Source of the DNA: Telmatactis stephensoni
Taxonomy: Eukaryota; Cnidaria; Anthozoa; Actiniaria; Isophelliidae
Assembly: GCA_029948255.1 (NCBI GenBank)
Contig: JALIZF010001837.1
Span: 821,501-885,500 of the forward strand
Direction of reading: 5' to 3'
DNA length: 64,000 nucleotides
Both the position numbers and the translations under genes were made by a program. Of this stretch, positions 10,955 through 23,271 are shown in pieces. Within the stretch, counting starts at the first letter, position 1. Each line of letters opens with the position of its first letter. Under the pieces are notes generated by a model. That model saw only the letters and a list, made by a program, of their open reading frames with translations. It ran no database searches and was not told where the DNA came from.

Positions 10955-12411
10955 AGTGAATAGTGAGTCAAAATTGTTTTTCATCTCCATAGTCGTCAGG
11001 AAGCAAGCAGTTATGTCGTATACAGATCATTTTGGTCTGTAGACATGTGTACCGTTATGAAGTGTCGGCTAGATACTTCTGGTACTTTAATGAACATTCA
11101 GTTGGAGTGTTCTTTGTACTTGCACTGTTATGAAGTCCTAAAATACTTATGGTGCTTATTATGAACTACAAACACTTGATGGACATGTACCGTGAGGAAC
11201 TGCTAGGTCAGTTCTGGTACACCATTGAAAGAAATTCACTGCATCTGTGTGTTAATGAACCTGTATAAAGATAAGTATGAAATGTGTTTACATCTTTTTA
11301 ACAATGCATATATATGTGATATTTATTATTGAGCCATCTGAATGGAGGCAGCATTTGTTACAGTTGTCAGACAAATAATATTCTAATTATGTTACTACAA
11401 TTTATAATATTATTGCCAGATTCATGGTCACATTCAATTAAGGCAAGATTGACAAATCAATGCAGCTGATGGAAAGGCTTGCCTCCTGTCAGTGGGCTTT
11501 CTGACCCCTGTCCTCTAAAGGAGTGTTTCCCACCTTAAGTAATGGGTATTAATCTACAAAGTGATTGATCATTTCTTGCATTGTTTGTTTCTCTTTTATT
11601 TTGTTTCATGCCAGGTACAGAAGGATGAGGGACCTTGAAACAGAATCTTATTTTGTGGTGTAGTAACATTTAAAATTGTAAAACATGCCATCCCCCCAAA
11701 AAAAAATCCAAATACTTATATAGAATGTTTTGTATTCGTTTTCAGCATGAGCAAATGAATTAGTGTGTGGCATGGATCAAAAGGGTTCTCATTAATGGAC
11801 AAAAGACATTCATTTGACGAAAGTGTCAAATGGAGGATTGTATTGTTGGCCTGCATTTGGGTCATGTATAGTTCAGGATGTAAAATGACTTGGGAGGTTA
11901 TGTGAATGACAATTTAGATGAAGATGATAGCAACTCCATTTATTTATAAAAGAAAAGGGTATACATATCAGGGCTACTGAGTAAATGATGGGGGTAATCT
12001 CCTTGACCAAATGAGGGACATCATCCTACACTATTACTCCCATATTACAAAATAATGTTAACATATTATGACTCTTTCACCTCCAGAGAGTCTTGAGCTG
12101 GTTAGCTGTTATTTTCTGCATTAGGCTGGGGAATACGTTTCCGTAAAGTATTACGGTTTTTCGTATCTGGCAGTTTGTGACAGACCAGCTACCACAAACA
12201 GAGAAATAAAGACATTGATATCCACAAAATGTTGAATTTGTATATATGAGTACTTCCACTTATACTTTATATGCCTCACTAGCTACAGGAAAAGAACTAG
12301 TAAAACATGAAAATTGTAGAGCAAAGATAATGAAAAAGTGCTATTTTGTTGCTATTATTGTTTTGTTCGACGTCTGACTTGCTGCTTTGTTATGTGTAAC
12401 TCCTAAAACAG
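10955..12411. other. Transposon 3' noncoding region
   Basis: AT-rich sequence between the transposase stop and the right inverted repeat. I see no further exon. Confidence 0.6.
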
Positions 12412-13500
12412 ACAACAAGGCTTTTTACCGATTCGTAGTAATGTAAAAAAATAAAGATGGCGTCCATCGTTTCCTTCGTCAAATAAAGTCATATCCATGT
12501 CTTCTCCGTCTAAAACGTGTTCATCGTTGCTTTGAACTTACCTTTTAGTGTCCTGTATTACCAACTAGATAAAGTATTTGTTTGATTTTGAGTGATTTGA
12601 AGTTTGATTTGATTTGAAGATAAAAAGTTTCTTTCTTCTTCATGAAAAGTGAAAAATTATGTAATTGTCAAATCTCCCTCGTCAGTGTACACGTCTTCTT
12701 CTCCGTTTTTCATTGGCCGCATTAAGACAATGGTCTTACAAATATCCCCCTTCTGTAGTAGTATGAGTTTGCGCCATTTCTTACTTAGTCCCAGCGGGGT
12801 CATTTACATTTGCAATACTTTGTCAGGCTTTCCCACCCCCGGTAATGTTGCTTGCTGAGAAACTAAATTCCTCCTTTCCCACCCGAGGGTCATTACACTT
12901 TGATCTTTCCCTTAGTAACCACGAACCAATCAGTTTGAACCTGATTTCTAGTGATTTGAGCGCCAACGGAAATTTGACCGAGTGCTTTCCGCCAAGCATC
13001 GGCAGAAAGCCATTTTTGCAAAAACTTGACTAAAAACCTCTCTCGTTTTCTATAAAGTCATTCATAAAGTAGCCTTTTTTTCTTCGTTTCTCGGTAGAGT
13101 GATTATCTGCCAGTGCGTGTATGGTGTTGGTTTGGCGAGAGAAGCGATTTCTAGGGATATTTTGTCGGAGATTCAAAAACGGTTCGTGATCGTAAGGAGG
13201 TGAAGTTGCCAGCCTTTAGTTAATATAGTACTAGAGAGAACCACGGTGAAAAGGAGAATCGCCAAAAACCCACAAAACGCGCGCAAATGAGTCCAAAAAC
13301 CAGCCCAAAAGACTCCAAAACATCTAATCTAAATAAGAAATGAGACAGTTCAACCAAGTTTTCAGAATTTTATTGATTTTTAGCGAGATTTGTTTTTCCT
13401 CCCAATGGTCTTAATAAAATTGACAAGCACACAGGTAGCCCAAACTAATAATCACCGCGCGTAAAACACCCTCTCTGAAACAGAGCCTGGGGTGCCTGTG
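12412..13500. repeat. Right terminal inverted repeat of the P element (1,089 bp)
   Basis: Exact-length inverted partner of 4224-5312. The pairing breaks at 12411 versus 5313, which defines the inner border. Confidence 0.95.
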
Positions 13501-14392
13501 GACTAACACCGCGGTCAAACAGTGCGCGCGTGCGCAGTAGAATACAGAGAGCCTGGAGCTTTTTCTTTGTTTTCATTCGGTCGACGGTCGCCTGGTGATA
13601 GTTTGAAAACTTTTTTGCGATTTATAAGAAACTGCATTTGTATATAAGGTTGGGATTTCTGCTGAGTGTTGTTTTAAACATTTTCGTTTTATATGTACTT
13701 TCTATATTTATTTTGTGCTTTCTATTTTGAGAAATTAGAAATGAAGTTTTTTGTTTCGCTCGTGCTATAAAAAGTGCCGGCTTTTTACGTACACTTGTGT
13801 CAACACGGAAGCAGGTCGAAAAAGTATTGTGCTAAAAAGAAAAGAATTCGAACTTTAACAGAAGAAGCTTGTAATCAGTGTAACCGAGGGATCCTCGCTC
13901 TGTCTGAAACATCGAGACGATATAAACAGAAAGGACCATCGCTGTTCCTTTCCATCTTCTTCGACACTCGGCTCACGTGCTCAAGTATACTCTCAGGTGC
14001 CTATACCAGAAAGGCTAGCTGTATAAGTCGATTGACTGTCGTGGTATGAGCAAACATGAATATATTGCACTAGATGATGTACAGTTTGTTCGCAAGACCG
14101 GTGAAAAATATTGATGGAAGCCTGCACCGACGAAAATAAAGGTGTGTTTCGAAATCAACACTTTTCGCATGTTGTTTTTATTGAATTTTAATAGTTTAGC
14201 TACCGAAATTTAAAATAAACCTTTTGAACATCAATAATAATAGAATAATAATAACATAGTAAAAATGGATGGAATTACAAAACCTGAGGTAATGGTATCA
14301 TGTCAATTCTATAAAAGTTAGTTCTTGACAATCATCTATACACTTGCACTTTATTAGTTGATGAGTTTGAGCAAAAGGTTAAACTCCATGGA
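13501..14392. other. Repeat-derived flank, no gene seen
   Basis: The first 30 bases (AACACCGCGGTCAAACAGTG) match, in inverted orientation, sequence at 17485-17510, so the right flank of the P element is also repeat. The remainder has short ORFs without recognisable homology. Confidence 0.4.
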
Positions 14393-14393
14393 C

Positions 14394-14564
14394 AGGGGCA
14401 GATCCATGATTATCGTCAGGGGGGGTGCACCATCATAATATGATATTATAACTTGGAAACTGCTGAGAGGATATTTTGAAAAAAATATTGAGAAAAAAAG
14501 ACTCAAAATCATCTCAGGAGGGGGTGCACACCCCCTGCACCCCTCCCTTAAATCTGCCCCTGAT
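14394..14564. mobile_element. Small MITE with CAGGGGCAGAT termini
   Basis: The terminal inverted repeats CAGGGGCAGAT and ATCTGCCCCTG enclose about 170 bp, including inverted GGGGGTGCAC motifs. The flanking ATGGA repeated on both sides looks like a 5-bp target duplication. Family uncertain; hAT-like termini are one possibility. Confidence 0.5.
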
Positions 14565-14594
14565 GGAAGACTACAAGAAAGCTTAGTAGAATAT

Positions 14595-16195
14595 CTAAAA
14601 AGTACATAATGCCCTTACCTGGAGACTGGCCTACATGGTATTACACCAAAAAACTGATTGCACAATCTTTCAGCAGTTTTGAAGATACATGTAGCATTTA
14701 CAACTCTCTAATACCTGAGCAAGGAGCATTTCATGTTACCCCTACCCTTAATGCCCATGAAGACATCATAAAGATGTATCACTTCTTCTTTGATATGGTA
14801 TATCAAGAATTATTTAGAGCTAAACCTACCTTTCAAACCAAAACAAATCTCCAGAATTAACTTACTTTAATTGGAATTCATGGATTGCTTATATAATGAT
14901 TAGAGACAAAGTCCTACAAAAATTTTATACTCTGTAAAGACGAAATATGTCCATCATCCATATATTGGAGGAAGTTCTTCCTTAGTTTTCTTTCAGTATG
15001 GAGTCATCTTTACCTGTCATATATTCAGATTTTTAATTGTGTACATAATATGGGATTGTATATTCAAATTTTTAATTGTGTACATAATATGGGATTGTCA
15101 TCATTATGATCAAGGGACACTATCTATGTTAAATGATTTATACTATCAAACAAAAAATATACATTTTAAGGAGTACTTTGATTTTAAAATGAAATGGCTT
15201 TCTATATTAGCTGAGAAAGAAGTGGAAATATTGTGTTCCTTTCTATGTTTTCACATTTCTTCAAACTACACAGGAACAGACATACATATAAATACTGCTA
15301 TATAGCTTTAGCTGCCTCTGCAACTGCAAAGTCATTCTTCAATGCCTTCATTTAAGACCATATAAGAGAGGGAACACTTCAACTTATTTACAACTGGTTG
15401 CAGGGAAAACAGCAGAGACATTCCTTGAAACGTTTAAGAAAATCAGTCAAAATATTGGTAAATCAACAAAGGTTAGTTGATACCACTAGATCTACATATT
15501 ACCCAACAGTAAAATCATGCATCAAACAATGGAGCAGTATGGTGTTGATAGAGGAAATAGCAAGGAATGCTCTCGTCTGTTATGGAACACTGCCTTCTTT
15601 TGACAACAAAATAAACAATGGGAAAAAATTGAAAGAAAAAATGTACATATTAGCTCTGTGCACAGACAATAATTGTATTTAATTGATAATTATTTGACAT
15701 TCTGAATATTACAAATTATTGTGTTGTACTCTTATTGGTAGTGGCTGGAAGCAACTAATGTTGCAAGATTACACAGTGTCATTTTAAAAAGTGATACATC
15801 TATGTAGTCATGCTTTGATATATCTGTCAATAAAACTCATTTGTGAAAGAAAAGCTTGATAAAAACCAATGGGTAAACCAAAATGAAAGTAGTCCACACC
15901 CTTAGAAAGTGTGTGATTTACAGCTGTTGTATAAACAAGGATGAAAATGCTTTTAGACTGGCATATTTCCATACTTATCACAGGTGTTGCTTTGTACAAT
16001 CAGGAAATCAATGTGCATATTGCTCAAAAACACAGCAGTACCTCAGTCACCATTACCATTTTACCTGCAGAGGCTCACAACAGAACAACATTTAGCAGCA
16101 ATCTGTTTTGTAGGAAGAGGAGATCAGATCCTTTTACTAGACAGTCACCTCCATGCACCTTATGGAGCACTTATGTTGAATCATTTTTAATATAA
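14595..16195 (+). pseudogene. Decayed transposon-like coding remains
   Basis: Disconnected ORF pieces read as one broken gene. They include LPGDWPTWYY and VTPTLNAHEDIIKMYHFFF at about 14609-14860, then HHYDQGTLSMLNDLYYQ at about 15090-15240. A Lys/Arg/Gln-rich piece lies at 15400-15540, and ICFVGRGDQILLLDSHLH at about 16100-16170. Frames shift and stops intervene. The tone resembles uncharacterised multicopy cnidarian proteins, but I cannot name a family. Functional assignment is not supported. Confidence 0.3.
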
Positions 16196-16604
16196 ATATG
16201 CAAGCAATTGCTGAGCCCTTCTTTTACTATGTGCACTTTAACATTTATATAATATATTTAGCATATTCTTAGCCATACCATATTAGTGATAAAGGGCCAG
16301 CCCCTCCAGTAGACTAGATGGAATTGATGATAAGATCCCAGTAGCAAGACAAGTGAGTAAGCTAGTATTCTTTCATCAAAAAGGAACATTATATTTCATA
16401 TTAACATACTAGCAGTTTTCACTTTCAAGAAACCAAATTCAGAAGCTTATTAAAAAGCACTTACAAGTTTTGTGAATGTTTAAGGCCTTTTAGAGTGTTT
16501 ATAGCAGAGACGCATAATTTTTTAAATAAGAAGAGCTTATTGTTGATGAGTTTGGCTCGCAGCAGAGCTACTTGACTAGTTCTACATGGCCATAACCTAA
16601 CTAA

Positions 16605-17059
16605 GGGCCTGTTTACATTAATAGATAGGGTCACCCCCCTATGAGGGTCACCCTACTGGTAGGGTCAAAACATAGAAAGTGTTCTCTTTTGGCACTACAT
16701 TCAGTTTTCCTCTCGTTGGCATCCTTGGCTACAGTTTTTCAGTGCTGTGGCCTATTATTGTCAATGCTAATAGCTCAAAGGCCGTCATTTTGACATCAAT
16801 TAGTGTAATTTGAGACAGCCCTCCCCTGAGGGTCTCCCTACCTTGAGCATTTACATGGCATAAGTATTATAAACAAAAAGCTGGCCCTCCAATGGGGATC
16901 ACCCTACCTAGTCGATAGGGTAGCCCTACCACTAGGGTGACCCTACCAGACATGTAAACACAGCCACAAAAAACAATAGAGGGTATGTCACCCTACTAGT
17001 AGGCTACTAGTAGGGTGACCCTCCTAGGAAGGTGACCCTATCTCCATGTAAACAGGCCC
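16605..17059. mobile_element. PIF/Harbinger-like MITE, 455 bp
   Basis: Perfect terminal inverted repeats GGGCCTGTTTACAT and ATGTAAACAGGCCC, flanked by TAA on each side (16602-16604 and 17060-17062). Inside, AGGGTGACCCTA-type palindromes recur at least six times on both arms. Confidence 0.75.
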
Positions 17060-17499
17060 TAAAGTAACTTACCATTTCGTTGTTTATTTGCTTCGCATTT
17101 ATTGTGCAATCTCAGATGTGCAATTCAAAGCACAGCAGCCATTTACAATAAAATTTCAGTCAATTCCATACAATAGTGTGATTCCAGGGAGCCTTTGAAT
17201 GCTCCTGGGTTTGTAGAAAGGTTAATAAAATGTTTCATTATAAAGTTTTTACCAGTTGTAAATCCGATATTTCCAAGAAGTTATACACAAGAACGGTGAA
17301 AAAAACAAACATCTCTTTGTATTCGAAGTATTTGTTACATTTCAATGCTGTGTTAATTCTTAGCAATCCACATAAACACATCTTAGTAATTGATATAACC
17401 AAATGATGATGAAAAAGTTCATTTCATTGCGTCCATTTCTCTCACACAACGTTCGAAAGTCCGCCATCTTGATTTACAAGTTTACGCATGCGCACTGTT

Positions 17500-18002
17500 T
17501 GACCGCGGTGTTCTGTGGACTGACCGCCATTTTCAGTTGCAAATATTATTCGAGACTCGTTACCAGGACCAACCGCGTGATACCGACAAACGAAAAAATG
17601 AGCTCTCTACAAAATTTCAAGAAGAGTAAATGATGGCTGCGAGTGCTTTCTGCGATGAGTGGATAATGTGCTTAAGATGTTGCACAAATAAACTAAGGCA
17701 GAAATAGACTAACCTTGAGACTCTGGTAACAACGAGTGAGCCTGAACGAGCGACTTAAGCTCAACAAAAATGAAATGACACAAATTTATAACTGACTTCG
17801 TTCGTGCCTCCGACCTCCTAGGCTTTGTATCTTTAATAAAGGCAAAGTTATCATTTTCATAGTTATACGCTGGGAAGCACACTCTACCCTTTGCACAGCC
17901 CACAGCTCGACTTTTCTGGACTGACCGCCATCTTGATTTTTGTTCGAGACTCGTTACCAGGACCAACCGCGTGATACAGGGAAATGAAAAAATGAGCTCT
18001 AA
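17500..18002. repeat. Two partial copies of a dispersed repeat
   Basis: CTGGACTGACCGCCAT, TTCGAGACTCGTTACCAGG, ACCAACCGCGTGATAC and AAAAAATGAGCTCT occur in the same order at 17512-17612 and 17916-18002. The upstream part of the second copy (17665-17915) matches 4000-4223 beside the P element. No gene is supported here. Confidence 0.65.
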
Positions 18003-18135
18003 TGATCACAGATATCATGATACTATATAAAGAAATTACCACGAAATATAGCTCCTTGGCACACAAGGGCACCAGAATTGACAGACTTATTATATTTGAT
18101 TCAATCATTATGATCTTCCTAAGCTAAAGTATTAC

Positions 18136-18590
18136 CTTAAGAGATCTAAGAATGAATCCAACGTACGATACTTCGTCGAAGTAACTCCAGAAGACTTCTC
18201 TACTCCTTGAATTCTGCCCGGTCGAATACTGACAACCATAATAATCCCAATAATGCTCGCAAACACGGTTGTTGTCAAGTAGAACAACAACACACGCCGT
18301 CCTATTTTTCCCGCCGACCTTGAATCTAACGAGGATAGAGCTGTAATAAGGCTCGCTATGATCAAGGGAAGGACAATCATTTTCAGCATGTTCATGAATA
18401 ATTCGCCAGGAAATCCAATCAGCATTATAGTGGTCTTCCTTTGCTCTGGACTTTCAACTGCGTTGATTGTAGTACTAATCAGTGCCCCAACTAGAAATCC
18501 AAGCACAGCTCCAGAGATTATCATCGGCAGTAGCAAATCTTTACGTTCTATTCGTCTGCACCGTCCTGGGCAGCACACTTTGATTCTCTC
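18136..18590 (-). CDS. SLC1-family glutamate/neutral amino acid transporter, single N-terminal exon
   Basis: One minus-strand exon encodes the first three membrane helices of a sodium-coupled SLC1 transporter. Recognisable pieces are CRRIERKDLLLP, IGFPGELFMNMLKMIVLPLI (helix 2), SLITALSSLDSRSAGKIGRR, helix 3, and then VSIRPG and LDSFLDLLR. The exon ends at TTAAG/gtaata (18136/18135). There is no ATG in frame; a stop lies just upstream near 18592, so it is an internal exon with an acceptor such as ctaag near 18590. The rest of the transporter, including the substrate-binding hairpins, was not found in the window. It is either one exon of a gene with very long introns running leftward through the transposon cluster, or an orphaned gene fragment. 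Confidence 0.75.
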
Positions 18591-18599
18591 TTAGACTTA

Positions 18600-20245
18600 G
18601 AATACTGTAGACTGCGAACACTAGAAGAGTCTAAGTATCTGCCATTTGGGGCTTGCCTGTTAATAGATCATATCAACTTGCTACCGATAAACGTGTACTC
18701 AGTCCTCCCCTCAAAGTAGTTGTTACGAACTACGATAATATGATATACAGCGAGTATATACGTTTACATGCATGGTGATTTCGTCCCTTAATCCCCTTAA
18801 ACAAGAAATGGGAAGAAGGCATCATTCTTTGACTACTTGAAAATTGACAACCCACCAATAGTTTTCGAGCGAAAAACTGCCTTTTCCATTCGCATAATGA
18901 TGTTTTCCAGTGAATATAACTCTTGCCACCCAATCATACATATTCAGTGTAAATTTTATTGCTGTTTCGTGATCAACCGCGAGTTCGGGAAAGGTCTATA
19001 TTGCGGATTAGCGACTTTTGCGTTTTCATTGCGAGAACTAAAATAATTTGATTTTAATTTGCGATTGGCAAAGATTGTTTTTCCTTGATTAGAATTATTA
19101 GTTTCTGCGATTTTGATCATATCACATACAAATTTTAACAGCTTGCCAACACGTCACGCGGTAACTTTAAATGTCGTTTTTTGTTGTTGTTTGAGATCTC
19201 CGAGGGACTAGACATTTCCCTGATCTAGTATGATCTAGTAGATCATGTCCTGATCAATGAGTTGAGGGTTTTAGGTGCCAAAGAAATAATCATTAGATCT
19301 GATTAGATGGATAAGTGAATTTCTCAGCCATAGGTTCCAGCGGGTTATAATTAGGATAGGTGATATATTTATCATTTATACTAGCCTAATTGACATTTAG
19401 TGAGTGCTGCCTAATATTGTTTTTCCTTATACAATAAACCGATTGCTCAAGGTTGTTCGCTTCAGAAATCGAAGCGCGAAATAAAATGCATGATTACTAC
19501 AGAATATGCAAAAAATATTTCCAAAGAACTGGAATGTATTTTGTTTTCAAATACCTCATTTTACATGCGACTACCATTAGCTTTTACAAACTACTGACAT
19601 GACGCCGGATTGCTGTCATCTTGTCTTTCACGCCGTTGTATGCCCTTTGCCCCGCTCTATTTGAAACTAAATCTTGATAAACATTAGATCTGTCGTGAAG
19701 ATGCGAAAAGCACGAGGCGATGCAAGGCAATTTAAAGGCACCAGATGAACTATTTAAGCTACTATTTACCGTAATTATTACTTCGAAAGATAGTATAAGA
19801 AATTGTAATATAATGAATTGAATATAATAACAAATGGCAGTGTTTTCAAAGCATTACATGAAGTAATCAGTTGACACTCAACGATGAGAAGACGCATAAG
19901 GTTTTATAGTGTAGGCTTGCAAAGCATGGTGGTAAGAAGTAATTTTGCATTGTGGGATAGCAAGAACAAAGAAATCTATTGTTTTTCACGACACTCGCTA
20001 AGCATTGTGGTCGTATCCAAATCTCGATTTTAGCTAGCTACTGAAATAGGATCGCTGCCTTGCTCCGCTCGCTCAGGCTCGCTCCGCTGCGGCAGCAATA
20101 ATAATTGGCATATTACGCGCGCTCTGATTGGTCGAACACCCGAACAACCATGTGTGATCGATTAGAGTACATACACATAGATGGCGTCATCGAATCTTAC
20201 GCGCGCTCTGATTGGTTGGAATGTTTCGATAAATATTATATAAAA
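18600..20245. other. Unannotated spacer
   Basis: No coding exon recognised. It contains short direct repeats (TGATCTAGTA near 19215-19245) and AT-rich sequence. Two GCGCGCTCTGATTGGT motifs lie at about 20117 and 20200, just before the next palindrome. Confidence 0.4.
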
Positions 20246-20250
20246 CAGAT

Positions 20251-20405
20251 AGATTCCATTTTTCCGTGCATCTGTACTCTAATCGATGCACAGAAGACGT
20301 CAAAATGTGGTGAGAACAACAGTCACGCGTACTTTTTTGTTCTCACCACATTTTGACGTCATCTGTGCATCGATTAGAGTACAGACGCACGGAAAAATGG
20401 AATCT
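20251..20405. mobile_element. Foldback MITE, 155 bp
   Basis: Near-perfect palindrome. AGATTCCATTTTTCCGTGCA, TCTAATCGATGCA and GACGTCAAAATGTGGTGAG on the left are all repeated inverted on the right, with a short loop at about 20320-20337. A diverged relative is at 32432-32600. Confidence 0.8.
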
Positions 20406-20599
20406 ATTTGTTAAATACATAGACGATACCACTGTATTTGAAGTATAGTAGTTCCACGATGTAGTCCGAGCTATATATTTGCCAATAATTGTAAATCACA
20501 TATATATAGATATGCCAACGCACGCGGGATGAGGCTCAACCCTATGACAGCTATGAAGTGTCGCGAACTTAATTGTCATCAATTTCTTGCAATATCATC

Positions 20600-21010
20600 C
20601 CACTCCTTGTAGCACTTTAAGTATCATGAGTATGTTAATTGAAAGGGTCCATTCATATATGCTCTTAGGGGTCTACATATCAGATGATTTAACCTCTGTA
20701 ACCTGGAATGTCCATATTGAATATATATTACCAATTAAGAAGGCTAATAAACGCCTTTACGCTTTACGCGTATTCTAAGGAATCGAAGGCTTTTGTTAAT
20801 CCAAGTGATTTAGTAAACATTTATTGTAGTTTAGTCTGCATGCTCTACTCTAGAGTATGCATCTCCAGTCTGGTCTGCCTTACCTGAGTACTTGGCGAAC
20901 ATGGTAGAATCTGTTCAAAAGAGGGCACTCAGGATCATTTTCCACGGGTTGGATTATGCCGAGGCCCTCACCAAGGGGAGATAACTCGTCTCGGCTGCAT
21001 GGTAAGGTAA
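20600..21010 (+). pseudogene. LINE reverse-transcriptase C-terminal fragment
   Basis: Broken frames encode SYMLLGVYISDDLT, VHIEYILPIKKANKRLYALR, then ALPEYLANMVESVQKRALRI and IFHGLDYAEAL. These are typical of the region after the catalytic core in CR1/L2/Jockey-clade LINE proteins. Frameshifts and stops mark it as dead. Confidence 0.7.
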
Positions 21011-21813
21011 CCCTGGGAGGCGGGACAACTTTTTCACAAATAAACACATAGCTCGCCTTCCTGGGGCGAGACAGCTTAAACTCCCTTTTGAAGCCTAGCT
21101 TCTTTTGTGTTAAAAGATTTCATCCACTCATAAGCTTTCAAACTACACTTCGAGTTTGCCATGTTAATCGCGTTGAAGTTTTGTCACAGTTTTGTCATAA
21201 TAAGACCAGCGAAAGTTTTTGTTAAATGGGAAGCAGCTGATAAATAAAATCGAAATAGATGTCCAAAATCGAAAAGTTATGGGAGATTTTTATGTTTTAA
21301 CCAATGAGATGTGCTTTAAACAATAGCGCAATTAGGGCTTAACGGTTTTTGTGGTTACTCCCGTCTAAAGGACGGAGTACCACTATGCTATGGCGCGATG
21401 TAAGGGTGGAAGTCTGTAACACCCGAACGCCCGACTCTTTTCCGAGATCGGTCCGATCTTCCGATGCCCATCTTCTGGATAACACAGAAAACATATGTTT
21501 CAAAATAGCTAGCTAGAAGGAAAATCAATGAATTTTACTGTCGTTACTATTAAGGCAGATAAACGTGTCGGAGAACACATGCTCTAGAACTGATACAAAC
21601 TGAACATTGAACATTATATATAGCTTGACTGAATAAGCTCTCAGACATGTCCACTGATACACACGAAAAATTACAGACGTTATTAAAGGAGAAGCCAGCA
21701 ACAAAAATCTTTTTCACTCCAACATCAAAGGCAACCAAGCTTTTAGTGTTCGTACTCTATCATCACTGACAAGAGTCAAAGATGATAAACAAACGAAGAC
21801 ATTTTGAAAGGAC
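21011..21813. other. Spacer without recognised genes
   Basis: No exon or clear element seen. An ORF at 21550-21738 has no recognisable motif. Confidence 0.35.
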
Positions 21814-22391
21814 GTGAAAGCCGCCGTCCCGAGCGCCGTGAAGGCCGCCATCGAGTCCGCTAGCCGAAAACAGCAACAGAAAGGGATATTGAGTTAGTTT
21901 ATTGGATTGGTGTTTTATGAAGCAATTTCCTTTATATTTATAGCGACATTTTAGAAAGAAGCATTTTTGCATTTGTATTGTAAACACACTGACAATAAAT
22001 ATACTAAAATTCACTATTCGAAAACGTGTAACTTCTGCATGGTCGAGTGGATAAACCATGGCTTCCCAAGCGAAAGGTCTAGGGTTCGAGCCACGGCCAC
22101 GACGGTGATTGATTTTTTTTTTCACACATTTTTTTTTCTTTTATAGCTAATGACTCTATTTCCGCTAAAAAAATTATTGATTTATTGATTTAGATTTTTG
22201 TCTTCAAATGAAAACTCGTTATTTTACTAAAATATATTGTTTGGGCTTCCTGTGGTCATTTCGGTCAATCCACGAGCTACTTCGCCATTGGCGGGGATTG
22301 TAGCTACTCCCGTAGCCAGAGTACAACTATTTGCAACTAAATATTACAAAATTTGGAGTAACCACATGAGCTCTTTGAGCGCCTTTAATTT
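21814..22391 (+). mobile_element. 577-bp dispersed repeat with tRNA-like Pol III promoter, copy 2
   Basis: Second copy of 3250-3826. A-box-like TGGTCGAGTGG lies at 22040-22050 and B box GGTTCGAGCC at 22083-22092. High identity over the full length with different flanks on both sides shows this is a mobile unit and defines its ends (starts GTGAAAGCCG, ends GCGCCTTTAATTT). Confidence 0.75.
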
Positions 22392-22450
22392 ATACCGTTA
22401 GGCTCCCTAGTTCTTACGCGCATGCATCGTCACTTAAGGACGTTCGCGGG

Positions 22451-23271
22451 AAAATGCAAATAAATGAAAAATCGCTGCAATTTAGCATGTTGATAAATCA
22501 TCATGAAACTCATCAAATAAGACCAAAAAAAGAGGGGGTCACCGTTAAAATTCGAGAGCTACATCGCTGAGAAGTTGGCCAATTTCACACTTTTTAGAGC
22601 CTTCTTCACGAAGCATAAAGTAAAGAGAACGAAAATTTGTTTTCCGTGAAAAAATGATCGAACATAGCAAAAAAGGTACCAGAATGCTTCTCGGACTATT
22701 TATCTGTTTTAAAAACGTTATTTAGATGCCGTATCAAAAAAGCAAGTCATATTTTTAGGCAACAACAACTTACGGTCTCGAACAAAATTGTCGCATTTTG
22801 TCGTTTTCGTGGGTCAAAATTAGGCAGAAAATGTCGCTTTTGGGCACGAAAAATAAATGTCGATTTGCTGAAAAACTAACAGGATGTTGATATTTAGTAG
22901 CTCTTCAAGATGAGAGAATAAAAAATGGGGGTCACCGTTCATTTTGAAGAGATATTCATCGTCAAAAATCGGATCCGCAGATATAGCGTGACGATAAATA
23001 ACGTGACAAGAAAAATCCACTTCCGTCGGTGACGTCACTCGGCCACAAGGAACTCTGGGAACTGTAGTATATTCGACTCAAAAAGTCAGAAAAGTGTGTT
23101 CCATGTGTTGTTTTGTCCTTAAAATTACTTAGTTTATTCGTGCTGTTACCACAATTTTCAAAGGAAAAGTGTTCTTCTTCGTAGTACACAACTTGTTTTC
23201 CAAAGAATGGACTGAAATACCGAAGCCAAAATAGAGAATGGACATTTTCATAAAACTGCAAAAGGTATATC
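22451..23271. other. Noncoding left part of the TTAA element
   Basis: No coding exon recognised. GGGGGTCACCGTT occurs twice in the same orientation (near 22534 and 22927), each followed by a related AT-rich segment, suggesting an internal duplication. Confidence 0.45.

Larger units (their letters stand above)
4224..13500 (+). mobile_element. P-superfamily DNA transposon, 9,277 bp, apparently complete
   Basis: The boundaries are set by 1,089-bp terminal inverted repeats beginning CACAGGCACC and ending GGTGCCTGTG. Between them lies a single spliced plus-strand transposase gene (5724-10954). Flanks give an imperfect 8-bp duplication, GGACTGAC at 4216-4223 and GGACTAAC at 13500-13507, if the last G is shared; otherwise only GAC is common. 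P-superfamily elements normally make 8-bp duplications, so this is compatible but not clean. Identical arms and an open reading frame point to a recent insertion. Confidence 0.85.

Noticed and set aside
22820..23261. Minus-strand ORFs of 72 and 99 codons
   Set aside because: No motifs, no splice context and located in the noncoding end of the TTAA element.
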